Counted from the stretch's first letter, positions 24,351 to 33,735 are shown. The stretch: DNA of 64,000 bases from UMGS1889 sp900556055 (GCA_902463265.1 CABQEV010000002.1:62001-126000), one strand, 5' to 3'. The notes: generated by a model not told the origin, from the letters alone. Numbers and translations: made by a program.

Positions 24351-25316
24351 ATGGATAAACTTTCTCTGAAAAATAAGAGCGAGTCGGAGGCTGCGATCGA
24401 CCTCGATCATGAGTCGCATATCAAGCTTTCCGTCGGCGATATTGTATTCAACGTTTTCAACTACCTGTTCTTTGCTCTGTTTACCATCAGCTGCATTTTC
24501 CCGTTCTATTACATCTTCATTAACACTATTTCCGATAATGAGCTTGTAAAGAGCGGCGCGATCACACTTCTTCCTAAGGGTATAACGATCAAGAACTACA
24601 TCTCCATGTTCAAGGTAAACGACCTCTGGAACTCAGTTGTCGTTACTATCGCAAGAACCATTATCGGTACTGCGCTCATGGTATTTGTATCTGCACTCGC
24701 AGGCTATCTTGTAACAAAGAAGGAACTTTGGCTCAGAAAGTTCTGGTACCGTTTCCTTGTTGTAACAATGTACTTCAATGCAGGTCTTATTCCTTGGTAT
24801 TTGAACATGTCAATGCTGGGACTTACTGACAGCTTCCTCGCTTACATTATCCCCGGCATCGTTTCTCCTTACAACATTATCCTTGTAAAGACATACATCG
24901 AGTCAATACCTGCCGAGATCGAAGAAAGTGCTTACATCGACGGTGCAAGCTACTGGACCATCTTCCGCAGGATCATCTGGCCGCTGAGTAAGCCTATCCT
25001 TGCTACTATCGCTATCTTCGGCGCAGTAGGACACTGGAACTCCTTCCAGGATTCGCTTATCCTGAACGCTAACTCACCTGACCTCTATACACTTCAGCAC
25101 AGACTTTATATCTACCTGAATCAGAGCTCAAACCTTGGCGCTATCGTTGCTTCCGGTACAAGCAGCACCGACAGCTCGGCGATCGCAGGTGCTATGAACA
25201 CCAAGATCATTCAGTACACGATCTCTATGGTAACTATCATTCCTATTCTCTGCGTTTATCCTTTCATGCAGAAATACTTTGAAAAGGGACTTATGCTCGG
25301 CGCTGTCAAGGGCTGA
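24351..25316 (+). CDS. carbohydrate ABC transporter permease (YtcP/LplC type)
   Basis: A 321-residue second permease of the same importer. It has six predicted membrane segments and the EAA loop EESAYIDGASYWTIFRRIIWPLSKP near residue 195. The end KGLMLGAVKG is very typical of the LplC/YtcP family. AAGGAGGTGCGGAC stands just before the ATG. It pairs with the 22836 permease; the ATPase is not encoded here and is probably a shared MsmX-type subunit elsewhere, as known for this family. Confidence 0.92.
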   Translation: MDKLSLKNKSESEAAIDLDHESHIKLSVGDIVFNVFNYLFFALFTISCIFPFYYIFINTISDNELVKSGAITLLPKGITIKNYISMFKVNDLWNSVVVTIARTIIGTALMVFVSALAGYLVTKKELWLRKFWYRFLVVTMYFNAGLIPWYLNMSMLGLTDSFLAYIIPGIVSPYNIILVKTYIESIPAEIEESAYIDGASYWTIFRRIIWPLSKPILATIAIFGAVGHWNSFQDSLILNANSPDLYTLQHRLYIYLNQSSNLGAIVASGTSSTDSSAIAGAMNTKIIQYTISMVTIIPILCVYPFMQKYFEKGLMLGAVKG

Positions 25317-25328
25317 GTTACAGGAATG

Positions 25329-25350
25329 CTCCGCAGCGTATGCTGCGGGG
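25329..25350 (+). other. hairpin ahead of the solute-binding-protein gene
   Basis: CCGCAGC (25331-25337) pairs with GCTGCGG (25342-25348) around GTAT. It lies between the second permease gene and the binding-protein gene and could stabilise the 5' end of a processed message. Confidence 0.5.
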
Positions 25351-25389
25351 TATCTGCAAATATTATACCATATAATGAGGAGGAAACAT

Positions 25390-27177
25390 ATGGAAATCAA
25401 AAAGATCCTTGCAGGCGTAACAGCAGCTGTTATGTTCGGCTCTATGGCAACAGCCTGCGGCAAGTCATCAGATACTTCTTCTGATGCTTCAAACACAAAT
25501 TCCGCAAGTGATGATTCAGACGGAGCAGATGCTTCCGGAAGCGGCAATTCCGCAGTTACAGACGGCGATCCCGTTCAGCTGACAGTTTACAGCCAGCTCG
25601 CTAACTATTCCGGAAAGCTTACAGGTTGGTTTGCTGAAGTTCTGAAGCGTGAATTCAACGTTGAAATGACTATCATTCCTGATACAGACGGTATGTTCGA
25701 TACACGTATGGAGTCCGGAAACCTCGGTGATATCGTTATTTTCGGTTCAAACGGAAGTGACTATCAGCGTGCTGCAAAGGAAGGTATGCTCTTCGACTGG
25801 AACGAGGACGATATTCTTTCCGATTACGGTTCTTACATCAAGGAACATATGCCTTATGCTCTCGAGAACAACGCTTCTCTGAATGAGTCCTTCGGTGCAG
25901 ATCACGTTGTTTACGGCTTTGGTCATAATGTTGCTACATCTCCCGAGGATCATGAGGCATTCTTCTATACAATGGATGTCCGCTGGGATCTTTACAAGCA
26001 GCTTGGCTATCCCGAGATCAACAATCTTGATGAATTCTATGACCTGATGCTCAAGATGAAGGAGATCTCTCCGACAGATGAAAACGGTGCTGAAACATAC
26101 GCTGTTTCCCTCTGGCCTGACTGGGACGGCAACATGGTAATGTATGTAAAGGCATTTGCTACCGCATACTGGGGCTATGATGAAATGGGCTTCGGTCTTT
26201 ACGATGTTGAGACAGGTGAGTATCACGACGCTCTCGAAGAGAACGGTCCTTACCTCAAGAGCCTGAAGTTCTTCAACAAGCTTTATCAGGCAGGTCTGAT
26301 CGACCCGAACTCCATGACTCAGACATATAACGAGATGAGTGAAAAGGTTCAGGCAGGCGGTACATTCTTCTCAATATTCGATTACGCAGGTTCTCAGCTT
26401 TACAATACCGAAGCACATCTCGAGGCAGGTAAGGCTATGTATCCTATGGTTCCTAAGGATGCAACTCCTCTCTGCTATGGTATGAACGTACTTGGCGGCA
26501 ACAGAATCTGGACTATCGGCGCAAACACCGAGTATCCTGAGCTTTGCATGGAGATCATCAACTGGCTCTGTACTCCTGACGGATACATGACATACTGGTG
26601 GGGACCTAAGGATCTTTGCTGGTACTACGATGAGGACGGCAACAGCTGCCTGACTGAACTCGGCGAAGCTGCAAAGGCTGACAGAAAGGGTACTATGATG
26701 CCTGCTGAATGGGGCGGCGGATCCTTCAACGACGGTACCTTCCAGGCTAACAACACAACATGGTCAAAGGATGCTTCCAACCCTGATTCCAACGGTGAAA
26801 CATATAATGCCGATAACTGGAAGAGCAGACGTACAGACGAGACCTACGATATCCTCCTTGACTGGAGAAATAAGTACGGCTTCTACAATTCTCAGGAATA
26901 CATGGATTCCGTAAACTACAAGGTTTCTCTTGCTACATCTTACAGTGAGTCTGACAGAAGCGATGATCTCAAGATCATCTGGGAGCAGGTTGCTAAGTGC
27001 ATAGTTTCCTACTCATGGCAGGCTATCTATGCAAAGGATGATGCAGAGTTCGATAAGATCGTTGCCGAAATGACTCAGAAGGTCAAGGAATACGATCCCG
27101 ACGGACAGTGCCTTGCATGGTGCGAAAACGAAGCATCTATCAGAAACAGCCTTGAGGACGTTGTAAGAAACGGCTGA
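25390..27177 (+). CDS. extracellular solute-binding lipoprotein of family 1 (LplA/YtcQ type)
   Basis: A 595-residue sugar-binding lipoprotein. The signal ends at TAC (Cys23), followed by a Ser/Asp/Gly-rich linker to about residue 60. The domain opens with VQLTVYSQLANYSGKLTGWFAEVLKREFN in the manner of family 1 binding proteins, and the length fits the LplA/YtcQ subgroup. Many Trp and Tyr residues suggest a pocket for an oligosaccharide. The start at 25390 is preceded by GAGGAGGAAAC; the frame continues upstream but without a site. Encoded with two permeases and a DUF624 protein; ligand unknown. Confidence 0.9.
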   Translation: MEIKKILAGVTAAVMFGSMATACGKSSDTSSDASNTNSASDDSDGADASGSGNSAVTDGDPVQLTVYSQLANYSGKLTGWFAEVLKREFNVEMTIIPDTDGMFDTRMESGNLGDIVIFGSNGSDYQRAAKEGMLFDWNEDDILSDYGSYIKEHMPYALENNASLNESFGADHVVYGFGHNVATSPEDHEAFFYTMDVRWDLYKQLGYPEINNLDEFYDLMLKMKEISPTDENGAETYAVSLWPDWDGNMVMYVKAFATAYWGYDEMGFGLYDVETGEYHDALEENGPYLKSLKFFNKLYQAGLIDPNSMTQTYNEMSEKVQAGGTFFSIFDYAGSQLYNTEAHLEAGKAMYPMVPKDATPLCYGMNVLGGNRIWTIGANTEYPELCMEIINWLCTPDGYMTYWWGPKDLCWYYDEDGNSCLTELGEAAKADRKGTMMPAEWGGGSFNDGTFQANNTTWSKDASNPDSNGETYNADNWKSRRTDETYDILLDWRNKYGFYNSQEYMDSVNYKVSLATSYSESDRSDDLKIIWEQVAKCIVSYSWQAIYAKDDAEFDKIVAEMTQKVKEYDPDGQCLAWCENEASIRNSLEDVVRNG

Positions 27178-27257
27178 TATGCTGACTGATAATTCAGTTT
27201 GATTTTCATAGCGGGTGCGGGGTAAAATTCGCACCCGCTTTTTATCCGGAGGTTTTT

Positions 27258-27965
27258 ATGGCAGGATTTTTCAGTGTTGACAGTAAATTGTACAAGTTCA
27301 TGTGCCGCCTTACAGATGTGTTTGTTCTGAATTTTATGTGGCTGCTTTTCAGTCTGCCGATCGTGACGATAGGGGCATCGACGATCGCTGCTTTCGACAT
27401 TACTCTGCGTATGGCTGAGGAAAGGGAAGGTCACATAGCAAGGGGATTCATCAAGGCATTCAAAAGAAACTGGAAGCAGGGCATACCAATGTCATTCATC
27501 ACTATCTTCTGCCTTTGGGCGGTCTATCTTGATTTCCAGCTTTTCAGCGTGATGAACAATGATCCGTCAGCAGAGCATGCGTGGATGTTCCTTGCGATAG
27601 GCATAATTGCGGCGTATGTTTTTGTCTGTTCGCTGCTTTACGTTTATCCGCTTCTTGCGAGATACGAAAACAGCATTTTCAACAGCCTGAGAAATTCATT
27701 CCGCATTTCGATGAAATTTTTCTTCCGTTCACTTGGTCTGGTGATAGTTATTGCGATTGAGCTGGCGGTCATCTTATGGAACAGAACAACTATTTTCATC
27801 GGATTTCTTGTAGGTCCCGTGTGCATAATGTACACGATCAGCGGACCGGCTATGTACATTTTCCGTGAGCTTGAAAAAACTCCGGGAACAGTAGTGGAAA
27901 ACAGCGGTGCGGAGCTAAAAGAATCCGAAGATACAGAAAAAACGTCGGACGATGCAAACGAATAA
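27258..27965 (+). CDS. YesL/DUF624-family membrane protein
   Basis: A 235-residue membrane protein of the DUF624 family, with the characteristic N-terminus (FMCRLTDVFVLNFMWLLFSLPIVTIGAST) and about five hydrophobic segments. These genes accompany LplABC-type sugar transporters and are thought to help them, but their role is not proven. A hydrophilic Glu/Ser/Asp tail ends the protein. A ribosome site, GGAGG, is 7 bases before the ATG. It is the last gene of the operon, about 80 bases after the binding-protein gene. Confidence 0.88.
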   Translation: MAGFFSVDSKLYKFMCRLTDVFVLNFMWLLFSLPIVTIGASTIAAFDITLRMAEEREGHIARGFIKAFKRNWKQGIPMSFITIFCLWAVYLDFQLFSVMNNDPSAEHAWMFLAIGIIAAYVFVCSLLYVYPLLARYENSIFNSLRNSFRISMKFFFRSLGLVIVIAIELAVILWNRTTIFIGFLVGPVCIMYTISGPAMYIFRELEKTPGTVVENSGAELKESEDTEKTSDDANE

Positions 27966-28002
27966 AAAAATCCTGCAAGTTTAAAGCTTGCAGGATTTTT
28001 TT
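27963..28002. terminator. bidirectional terminator between the DUF624 gene and aroE
   Basis: TCCTGCAAG (27971-27979) pairs with CTTGCAGGA (27987-27995), flanked by A-run and T-run, so it can end both convergent transcripts. Confidence 0.92.
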
Positions 28003-28852
28003 ACTTCATAAGCTCTTCCATCTCGGAAATGAGCTTTGCTATGTCGGAGAATTTAAACTCTGAACCGTTCCATATTTCATGCGCCACGACCGCCTGCCAT
28101 ACAAGCATTGCCATGCCGCCGACAGCCTTTTTGCCGAACTTCTCAGCCTTTCTGATAAGCTGAGTATCTCTCGGATTATAGATGACATCGAATATCATAT
28201 CCGAATTTTTTATCGCATCATCGGGAACGGGACATGCATCAACATTCGGGAACATTCCCACCGATGTTGAATTCATCAGCAGATCAAAATGTCCGCTTAT
28301 CTCATCGGCATGAACGACCGTTATTTTCGATGCTGCGACATTTTCATCATCAAGATGAGCTTCGCGGTAGTCGATAACAGGCTGAACCTTTCCTTCTGAA
28401 CCGTTTCTCACGCAGACAACAAGATCCGCACCCGAGCATACGGCCTCGATCGCCATCATTCTTCCGACACCGCCGCAGCCTGCCTGAAGTACACGCCCCG
28501 AAAGTTTACCGCCGTTCTCGGTTACGGAACGCAGAAATCCTTTGCAGTCGGTGTTGAAGCCTATGGCTTTGCCGTTTTCGTTTTTCACGCAGTTTACCGA
28601 GCCGTATTTTGCGGCAGATTCATCAAGCTCCGTAAGATATGGGATTATCCCGATCTTATAAGGGATTGTGATGTTATATCCTCGGATATTGCGGAGCGTT
28701 TCATTGTAATATCCCGAAAGCTCTTCGTTCGGGATCTCGGAAAGAAAATATTCCGAGTTATCCGCCCTGCCCGAAAGCTCAAACAGCCGCTTATGTATGG
28801 GCGGGGACATCGTGTGTTTCAGCGGAAATCCTAAAAGCGAGTATCTATCCAT
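28001..28852 (-). CDS. aroE: shikimate dehydrogenase
   Basis: A 283-residue NADP-dependent shikimate dehydrogenase that turns 3-dehydroshikimate into shikimate for aromatic amino-acid synthesis. The N-terminal domain has the shikimate-site SPPIH near residue 16 and NITIPYK near 60 with the catalytic Lys, then GFNTD near 98 with the catalytic Asp. The nucleotide loop is AGCGGVGRM near 124, a slight change from the usual GAGGAA. NSTSVGM near 203 and the C-terminal GGMAMLVWQA follow. The start overlaps no gene; its ribosome site lies within the last codons of the upstream lipoprotein gene, 5 bases away. Confidence 0.93.
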   Translation of the reverse strand: MDRYSLLGFPLKHTMSPPIHKRLFELSGRADNSEYFLSEIPNEELSGYYNETLRNIRGYNITIPYKIGIIPYLTELDESAAKYGSVNCVKNENGKAIGFNTDCKGFLRSVTENGGKLSGRVLQAGCGGVGRMMAIEAVCSGADLVVCVRNGSEGKVQPVIDYREAHLDDENVAASKITVVHADEISGHFDLLMNSTSVGMFPNVDACPVPDDAIKNSDMIFDVIYNPRDTQLIRKAEKFGKKAVGGMAMLVWQAVVAHEIWNGSEFKFSDIAKLISEMEELMK

Positions 28853-28857
28853 AATTA

Positions 28858-29904
28858 TCAGCCTTTCAGATAATATCCGTCGTTGTACTCAGGGGTGACA
28901 TCGTAAACGGAATTTCCGCGCACCTCCAGAATGTAGAACTTATTATGATAGTATTCTCCGTCAGGCTCAGTTGTCAGGTTTATGTTGATGATGCCGTTCT
29001 CCCTGAGTATTATTTCGGAAACGGTCATATTCTCCGACCTCGCCTTTTCAAGCACCTTATCCGCACCGTCATATTCAAGCAGCTTTTCCTCGGAAATATC
29101 GGTTCCTTTGTACATATAAAAGGTGTTTTCATCGGGAGAATAGTAAAGCCAATATGGTTTCCATGTGTGCCCCGTGCCGTCCGAATTCATGTCGTATGTG
29201 CTGTGGCAGGCAGTAAAATCGCCGTTTTTGTCAGGACGAAGCCCCTGTAAGGCAAAGCTGTCTATCGTGCATGGGGAAAACCTGCTGTCGGATATTCTGT
29301 AATAAAATGAAATGCTGTCGGAAACAAATAATCCTTCAATTTTCAGAAATGCAAGATCGCCCGAAAAAACTATTTCCGGGTCACTGTATTCAACGGGAGT
29401 ATAATTGCTTATAGGCAGCGGAAGCATTTCAAGACTGAGATAATCGGCTGTGTTCATACACCATATATTAAATCCGCAAAGCGAATCGGGAGCGTCTATA
29501 TATGCAATAAGCTCTTTAATGCCGTCCCCGTCAAAATCCCCGAAAAGCTTCGGGACTGCTTCGTGAAATTCATATCCGCCCGTATGTTCTTCCATAAATT
29601 CGATCAACGAGCGCACTTCGTCCGTCATTTCAAACTCATTCGCATCGCCGGCAGATGTTGATGTATATGTTTCGGATATTGCTTCAGTTGTTGCTTCCGT
29701 TTCGGGAGATGTCCCGCTTTCTTCCGTTATATCGGATATTTCGGGAGATGTTTCCGTTTCGGTGACAGTTGTTTCGCTGACAGATGCTGTCTCGGCTGAT
29801 GTTTCCGCAGAGGGTGATGTTACAGCTATATCGTCTGGCTTTCCTGCCGAACAGCTGCACAGAAAAGCAGCTGCTGCGATAATAAGAAGTGGTCTTTTTG
29901 TCAT
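28858..29904 (-). CDS. secreted lipoprotein with Glu/Thr/Ser linker, function unknown
   Basis: A 348-residue predicted lipoprotein (lipobox near LCSC, Cys18) with a long low-complexity linker (about residues 25-90, Glu/Thr/Ser/Ala). A Ca-binding-like loop FGDFDGDGIKELIAY near residue 120 resembles FG-GAP/VCBS-type or EF-hand-like repeats found on surface proteins. The remaining beta-rich part was not recognised. It lies 12 bases after fabD and 5 bases before aroE, so the three appear to be one operon, though a functional link is not obvious. Confidence 0.7.
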   Translation of the reverse strand: MTKRPLLIIAAAAFLCSCSAGKPDDIAVTSPSAETSAETASVSETTVTETETSPEISDITEESGTSPETEATTEAISETYTSTSAGDANEFEMTDEVRSLIEFMEEHTGGYEFHEAVPKLFGDFDGDGIKELIAYIDAPDSLCGFNIWCMNTADYLSLEMLPLPISNYTPVEYSDPEIVFSGDLAFLKIEGLFVSDSISFYYRISDSRFSPCTIDSFALQGLRPDKNGDFTACHSTYDMNSDGTGHTWKPYWLYYSPDENTFYMYKGTDISEEKLLEYDGADKVLEKARSENMTVSEIILRENGIININLTTEPDGEYYHNKFYILEVRGNSVYDVTPEYNDGYYLKG

Positions 29905-29916
29905 TTTTATCAGTCC

Positions 29917-30840
29917 TTACTTAAATAATTCGAGGGCTTTCTCCAGTGATTTTGCGTTTTCGACATTTGCATATTCAACGTCCTTGAGCGTTTTTCTTAC
30001 AAGACCTGTCAGCACCTTGTTGGGACCAAGCTCGATGAAATGGGTATATCCGTCAGCCTGCATAGCCGCAAGCTCGGAGGTGAAGCGGACGGGGGATACG
30101 ATGTGCTTTGCAAGTCTTGCGGGCATATCTGTGAAATCGTCGAGCTTTCCGCCCGAAACGTTTGAGAAGAAGTCGCACTTGGGTGCTGCGAACGAAACGT
30201 TCTTTATTGCCTCTGCGAATTCATCTGCGGCAGGCTGCATAAGCTTTGAATGGAATGCTGCGGAAACGCCCAGCTTTACAGCCTTTGCGCCCATCTCGGC
30301 AAACTTTGCGGCAGCCTTTTCAGCTGCTGCTGTTTCTCCTGCGATAACGGTCTGGACGGTCGAATTGTAGTTTACGGGCACAACATATCCGTCAATGCCT
30401 GCGCATACCTCTTCGATCTCTTCGGCGGATTTTCCGATGATCGCATACATTGCGCCGTCGGTAGCTTCGGCAGCCTTCTGCATTGCCTCGGCTCTTGCTT
30501 TTATTACCTTGAATGCGTCCTCAACGGAGAGCATCTCAGCGGCAGTCATTGCGGCATATTCGCCGAGTGAATGTCCCGCAGCACCCGAAAATTCAATGCC
30601 GTTTTCCTTCATTGCGCCGAGTGCGCAGAGAGATACAGCCATGATAGCGGGCTGTGAAACCTTGGTCTGAGCAAGCTCTGCATCTGTGCCCTCAAAGCTG
30701 ATCTTTGCGAGATCATAGCCGAGGATATCGCTGCCTGCTTCGTATATGCGCATGAGCGAGGGATACTTATCGGTCAGTTCCTTTCCCATTCCGCTGTACT
30801 GGGAACCCTGTCCCGAAAATAAGAATACTGTTTTTGACAT
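29917..30840 (-). CDS. fabD: malonyl-CoA:ACP transacylase
   Basis: A 307-residue FabD, which moves malonyl from CoA to acyl carrier protein. FLFSGQGSQYSGMG begins the protein, the nucleophile Ser91 is in GHSLGEYA, and AFHSKLMQPA near residue 200 carries the catalytic His. It is transcribed away from the rest of the fatty-acid genes, first in an operon with a lipoprotein gene and aroE. In most Clostridia fabD sits between fabK and fabG on the same strand. A ribosome site AAAGGA lies about 11 bases upstream. Only a weak promoter candidate (TTGTCA, then TATCCA) could be seen. Confidence 0.95.
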   Translation of the reverse strand: MSKTVFLFSGQGSQYSGMGKELTDKYPSLMRIYEAGSDILGYDLAKISFEGTDAELAQTKVSQPAIMAVSLCALGAMKENGIEFSGAAGHSLGEYAAMTAAEMLSVEDAFKVIKARAEAMQKAAEATDGAMYAIIGKSAEEIEEVCAGIDGYVVPVNYNSTVQTVIAGETAAAEKAAAKFAEMGAKAVKLGVSAAFHSKLMQPAADEFAEAIKNVSFAAPKCDFFSNVSGGKLDDFTDMPARLAKHIVSPVRFTSELAAMQADGYTHFIELGPNKVLTGLVRKTLKDVEYANVENAKSLEKALELFK

Positions 30841-30907
30841 AAAATAACAATCCTTTCAAAAATCATGCCCGCAAATCAAATTTTTTGGATAAAATAATGA
30901 AATAGCA

Positions 30908-30937
30908 TTGACAAAGCAGGCAAAAATATACTATAAT
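30908..30937 (+). promoter_or_regulatory. promoter of the fab-acc operon
   Basis: TTGACA and TATAAT with an 18-base spacer. The leader to the fabH start is about 155 bases and holds several short inverted repeats (GCATCT/AGATGC at about 30970-30994; GCGG/CCGC near 31000), but no known riboswitch and no FapR-like operator was recognised. Confidence 0.8.
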
Positions 30938-31099
30938 AAAAAAGTACGGACTTGCTTTTCGCAGTATGTGCATCTGCTTCTAATGTTAAGATGCCTTTGC
31001 GGCACGGCTGTCCGCTGCAGTTAAGTATACCATATATCCGTCCGGATTTCAAGGATAATTTGCATATACTTTTCTGAATAACCGTTTGGAGGTATTGTT

Positions 31100-32095
31100 T
31101 TGTTCGGAATTAATATTATAGGCACAGGCAGCTACACGCCTAAGAAAAAGGTCGTAAATGAAGATTATACCGCATTTATCGAGACGAGCGATGAATGGAT
31201 AAGGACAAGGACCGGTATGTCTGAACGTTATGTTTCGGACGGCGAGCCTACCTGGTATATGGGAAGCATGGCTGCAAAGCAGGCTGTGGAGGCTGCGGGC
31301 ATAGACGTATCCGAGATAGGTCTTATCCTTGATACAAGTGTTTCTGCGGATTATTACACCCCGTCAATGGCATGCATGATACAGCGTGAGCTTAAAGCTG
31401 AGAATGCTATGGCTATCGACATAAACTGCGCATGCTCGGGATTTGTATATGCTGTCGATATGGCAAAAAGATACCTTCAGACCGATGATGATATAAAGTA
31501 TGTACTTGTAGTATCAAACGAAAATCTTACAAAGATCACCGATTATACAGACCGTTCGTCCTGCGTTCTTTTCGCTGACGGCGCAGCAGCTGCCGTTATC
31601 GCAAGAGGAGGCGACAAGCTTTATTCAAGCTACTGCGGTTCCGACGGAAACGGCGCACAGTTCCTGTTTGCACGCTCCATACCGCCCGCAAATGCATTTA
31701 TGACAGGCGAGGGACACGTTGATGACGGATTCCCCAAGACTGACAAGCATTATCTTGTTCAGGACGGAAAGGAAGTTTACAAGTTTGCCACAAAGGCTCT
31801 GCCTTATGCTATGAAAAGAGCAGCCGAGCGTATAGGCTTCGATCTTTCCGAGCTTGACTGGGTAGTTCCCCATCAGGCGAATATCCGCATCATCGAAACT
31901 GCTGCAAAGAACAGTGATCTTCCTATGGATAAATTCATCATAAATATAGATAAGCACGCAAACACATCAAGCGCAACTATCCCGATAGCATTTGACGAGG
32001 CTGTAAGAAACGGCATTGTCAAGAAGGGCGATAAGATCTGCTTTGTCGGATTCGGTGCAGGTCTTACATTCGGCGCAGTTATTTTTGAGTATTGA
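31100..32095 (+). CDS. fabH: beta-ketoacyl-ACP synthase III
   Basis: A 331-residue KAS III that starts fatty-acid chains by joining acetyl-CoA (or branched primers) to malonyl-ACP. The catalytic triad is present: Cys112 in CACSGF, His258 in VPHQAN and Asn288 in HANTSS. The start is TTG at 31100, with GGAGG 7 bases upstream; no ATG fits. It heads a nine-gene operon that runs to accDA. The complete fab and acc set, other than fabD, lies in this block. Confidence 0.95.
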   Translation: MFGINIIGTGSYTPKKKVVNEDYTAFIETSDEWIRTRTGMSERYVSDGEPTWYMGSMAAKQAVEAAGIDVSEIGLILDTSVSADYYTPSMACMIQRELKAENAMAIDINCACSGFVYAVDMAKRYLQTDDDIKYVLVVSNENLTKITDYTDRSSCVLFADGAAAAVIARGGDKLYSSYCGSDGNGAQFLFARSIPPANAFMTGEGHVDDGFPKTDKHYLVQDGKEVYKFATKALPYAMKRAAERIGFDLSELDWVVPHQANIRIIETAAKNSDLPMDKFIINIDKHANTSSATIPIAFDEAVRNGIVKKGDKICFVGFGAGLTFGAVIFEY

Positions 32096-32113
32096 TCGAA
32101 AGGATATAAAACT

Positions 32114-33052
32114 ATGAAAACAAGAATCACAGATCTTCTCGGAATCGAATATCCGATCCTTCAGGGCGGTATGGCATGGATCGCCGAAAGCACACTTGCT
32201 TCTGCGGTATCCAATGCAGGCGGTCTTGGAATAATCGCAGGCGGATCTGCTCCCATCGACTACCTGAGAGATCAGATCAGAAAGACGAAATCCATGACTG
32301 ACAAGCCTTTCGGCGTAAACATCATGCTTATGAGTCCCAACGCAGAGGAGCTTGCAAAGCTTGTTATTGAGGAGAAAGTTCCCGTTGTAACAACAGGTGC
32401 CGGAAATCCCGGAAAATATATGGAAGCGTGGAAAGCCGCAGGCATCAAGGTAATTCCCGTAGTTCCTTCCGTTGCTCTTGCCAAGAGAATGGAGAGAGCA
32501 GGTGCTGACGCAGTTGTTGCAGAGGGTACGGAATCAGGCGGACATATCGGTCAGAACACGACCATGTGCCTTGTTCCGCAGGTAGTTGACGCAGTTGAGA
32601 TACCCGTTATCGCAGCAGGCGGCATCGCTGACGGCAGAGGTGTCGCAGCAGCATTTATGCTTGGCGCAGAGGGCGTTCAGGTAGGAACACGCTTCCTTGC
32701 ATGCACAGAATGCCAGATCCACGAAAATTACAAGAATGCAGTTATCGCAGCAAAGGATACGGATAACGCTATTACAGGCTTCTATTCGGGAAGTCCCTGC
32801 CGCTGCATAAAGAGCAAATATACAAAGAAGCTTCAGGATATGGAGAAGAAGGCAGCTCCTCCCGAGGATTTCGAGGCACTTACAGTCGGCTCGCTCAGAA
32901 AGGCTGTCGTTGACGGAAACACCGATGAAGGCTCAATGCTCTGCGGTCTTATCGCAGGAATGATAAACGACGTAAAGCCCGCTGCTGAGATAGTAAAGGA
33001 AATGATGGGTCAGGCTGAGAAGCTCCTTGGCGGAACCAATTATCATAATTGA
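32114..33052 (+). CDS. fabK: FMN-dependent enoyl-ACP reductase II
   Basis: A 312-residue FabK, which does the last reduction of each elongation round using NAD(P)H and FMN; it replaces FabI. ILQGGMAWIA near residue 16 and SNAGGLGIIAGGS near 35 open the TIM barrel, EGTESGGHIG near 138 holds the active-site His, and IAAGGIADGRG near 170 and GVQVGTRF near 193 form the phosphate site. AAAGGA is before the ATG. The presence of FabK with no fabI agrees with Clostridia and implies natural triclosan tolerance in this step. Confidence 0.95.
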   Translation: MKTRITDLLGIEYPILQGGMAWIAESTLASAVSNAGGLGIIAGGSAPIDYLRDQIRKTKSMTDKPFGVNIMLMSPNAEELAKLVIEEKVPVVTTGAGNPGKYMEAWKAAGIKVIPVVPSVALAKRMERAGADAVVAEGTESGGHIGQNTTMCLVPQVVDAVEIPVIAAGGIADGRGVAAAFMLGAEGVQVGTRFLACTECQIHENYKNAVIAAKDTDNAITGFYSGSPCRCIKSKYTKKLQDMEKKAAPPEDFEALTVGSLRKAVVDGNTDEGSMLCGLIAGMINDVKPAAEIVKEMMGQAEKLLGGTNYHN

Positions 33053-33141
33053 TCGGCGGTCACAGCTTTGGTAAGGATGTGCTCGGCTGACTGAGTTAAA
33101 TCAGTATACACACACGAAAATAACAGAAAGGCGGCGGGATA

Positions 33142-33657
33142 ATGCAGCTTGTGTATGAATACAGCTTCAGCGGAAATGCCCGCTGTCCCGATGTCAGACA
33201 ATACAGGGGCAGAATAAAAGGCAGGCTGAAGCGGTGCAGCGATACTATGTCGGAGTTCCTTGTGTATCCGATGATATCGATACTTGCGCTGACAGCAAGC
33301 TTTCCGTCACGCTTTCCGCTGATAATAACAGGCTCAATGCTGGCGGTCATGCTGCTGTTCATAAAAGCGGCAGTGCAGACGCATAATCTTGCGAGCCTTG
33401 TTATACTGAATCTTCTTGCGGCAATATCAATGCCCGCAGTATCGGCGTATACGGCGGTGCGCAGGCTGCAGAAATATCTTCGGAATATTAATCTGACAAA
33501 AATACTCCGAAGCATCGAAATATCCGTTGAGATACGCTCAAAACAATATGTTTTTTCGGCTGAAAAGTTTGCAAAGCATATAAAAAAGCGTTTCCAGAGG
33601 ATAATTTATGATTCTCCCGATGACTATTACTCCCGGCTGCAGATAATATCGGTCTGA
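33142..33657 (+). CDS. uncharacterised small membrane protein inside the fab operon
   Basis: A 171-residue protein I do not recognise. Residues about 38-110 contain two or three membrane segments (near 40-55, 60-80 and 84-104), followed by a basic, helical C-terminal half rich in Lys, Arg and Ile. AGGCGG lies before the ATG. It sits between fabK and fabG, in the slot where most relatives carry fabD. Gaps of about 80-90 bases on both sides, including a CCGCCGC/GCGGCGG inverted repeat ahead of fabG, suggest a later insertion. A link to lipid synthesis is only inferred from position. Confidence 0.7.
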   Translation: MQLVYEYSFSGNARCPDVRQYRGRIKGRLKRCSDTMSEFLVYPMISILALTASFPSRFPLIITGSMLAVMLLFIKAAVQTHNLASLVILNLLAAISMPAVSAYTAVRRLQKYLRNINLTKILRSIEISVEIRSKQYVFSAEKFAKHIKKRFQRIIYDSPDDYYSRLQIISV

Positions 33658-33735
33658 ATTATCCTCATAAGCCGCCGCTTGGGGATAGATCAATTTATAT
33701 TTTATATTTTCTGCGGCGGAGAAAGGCAGATTATT

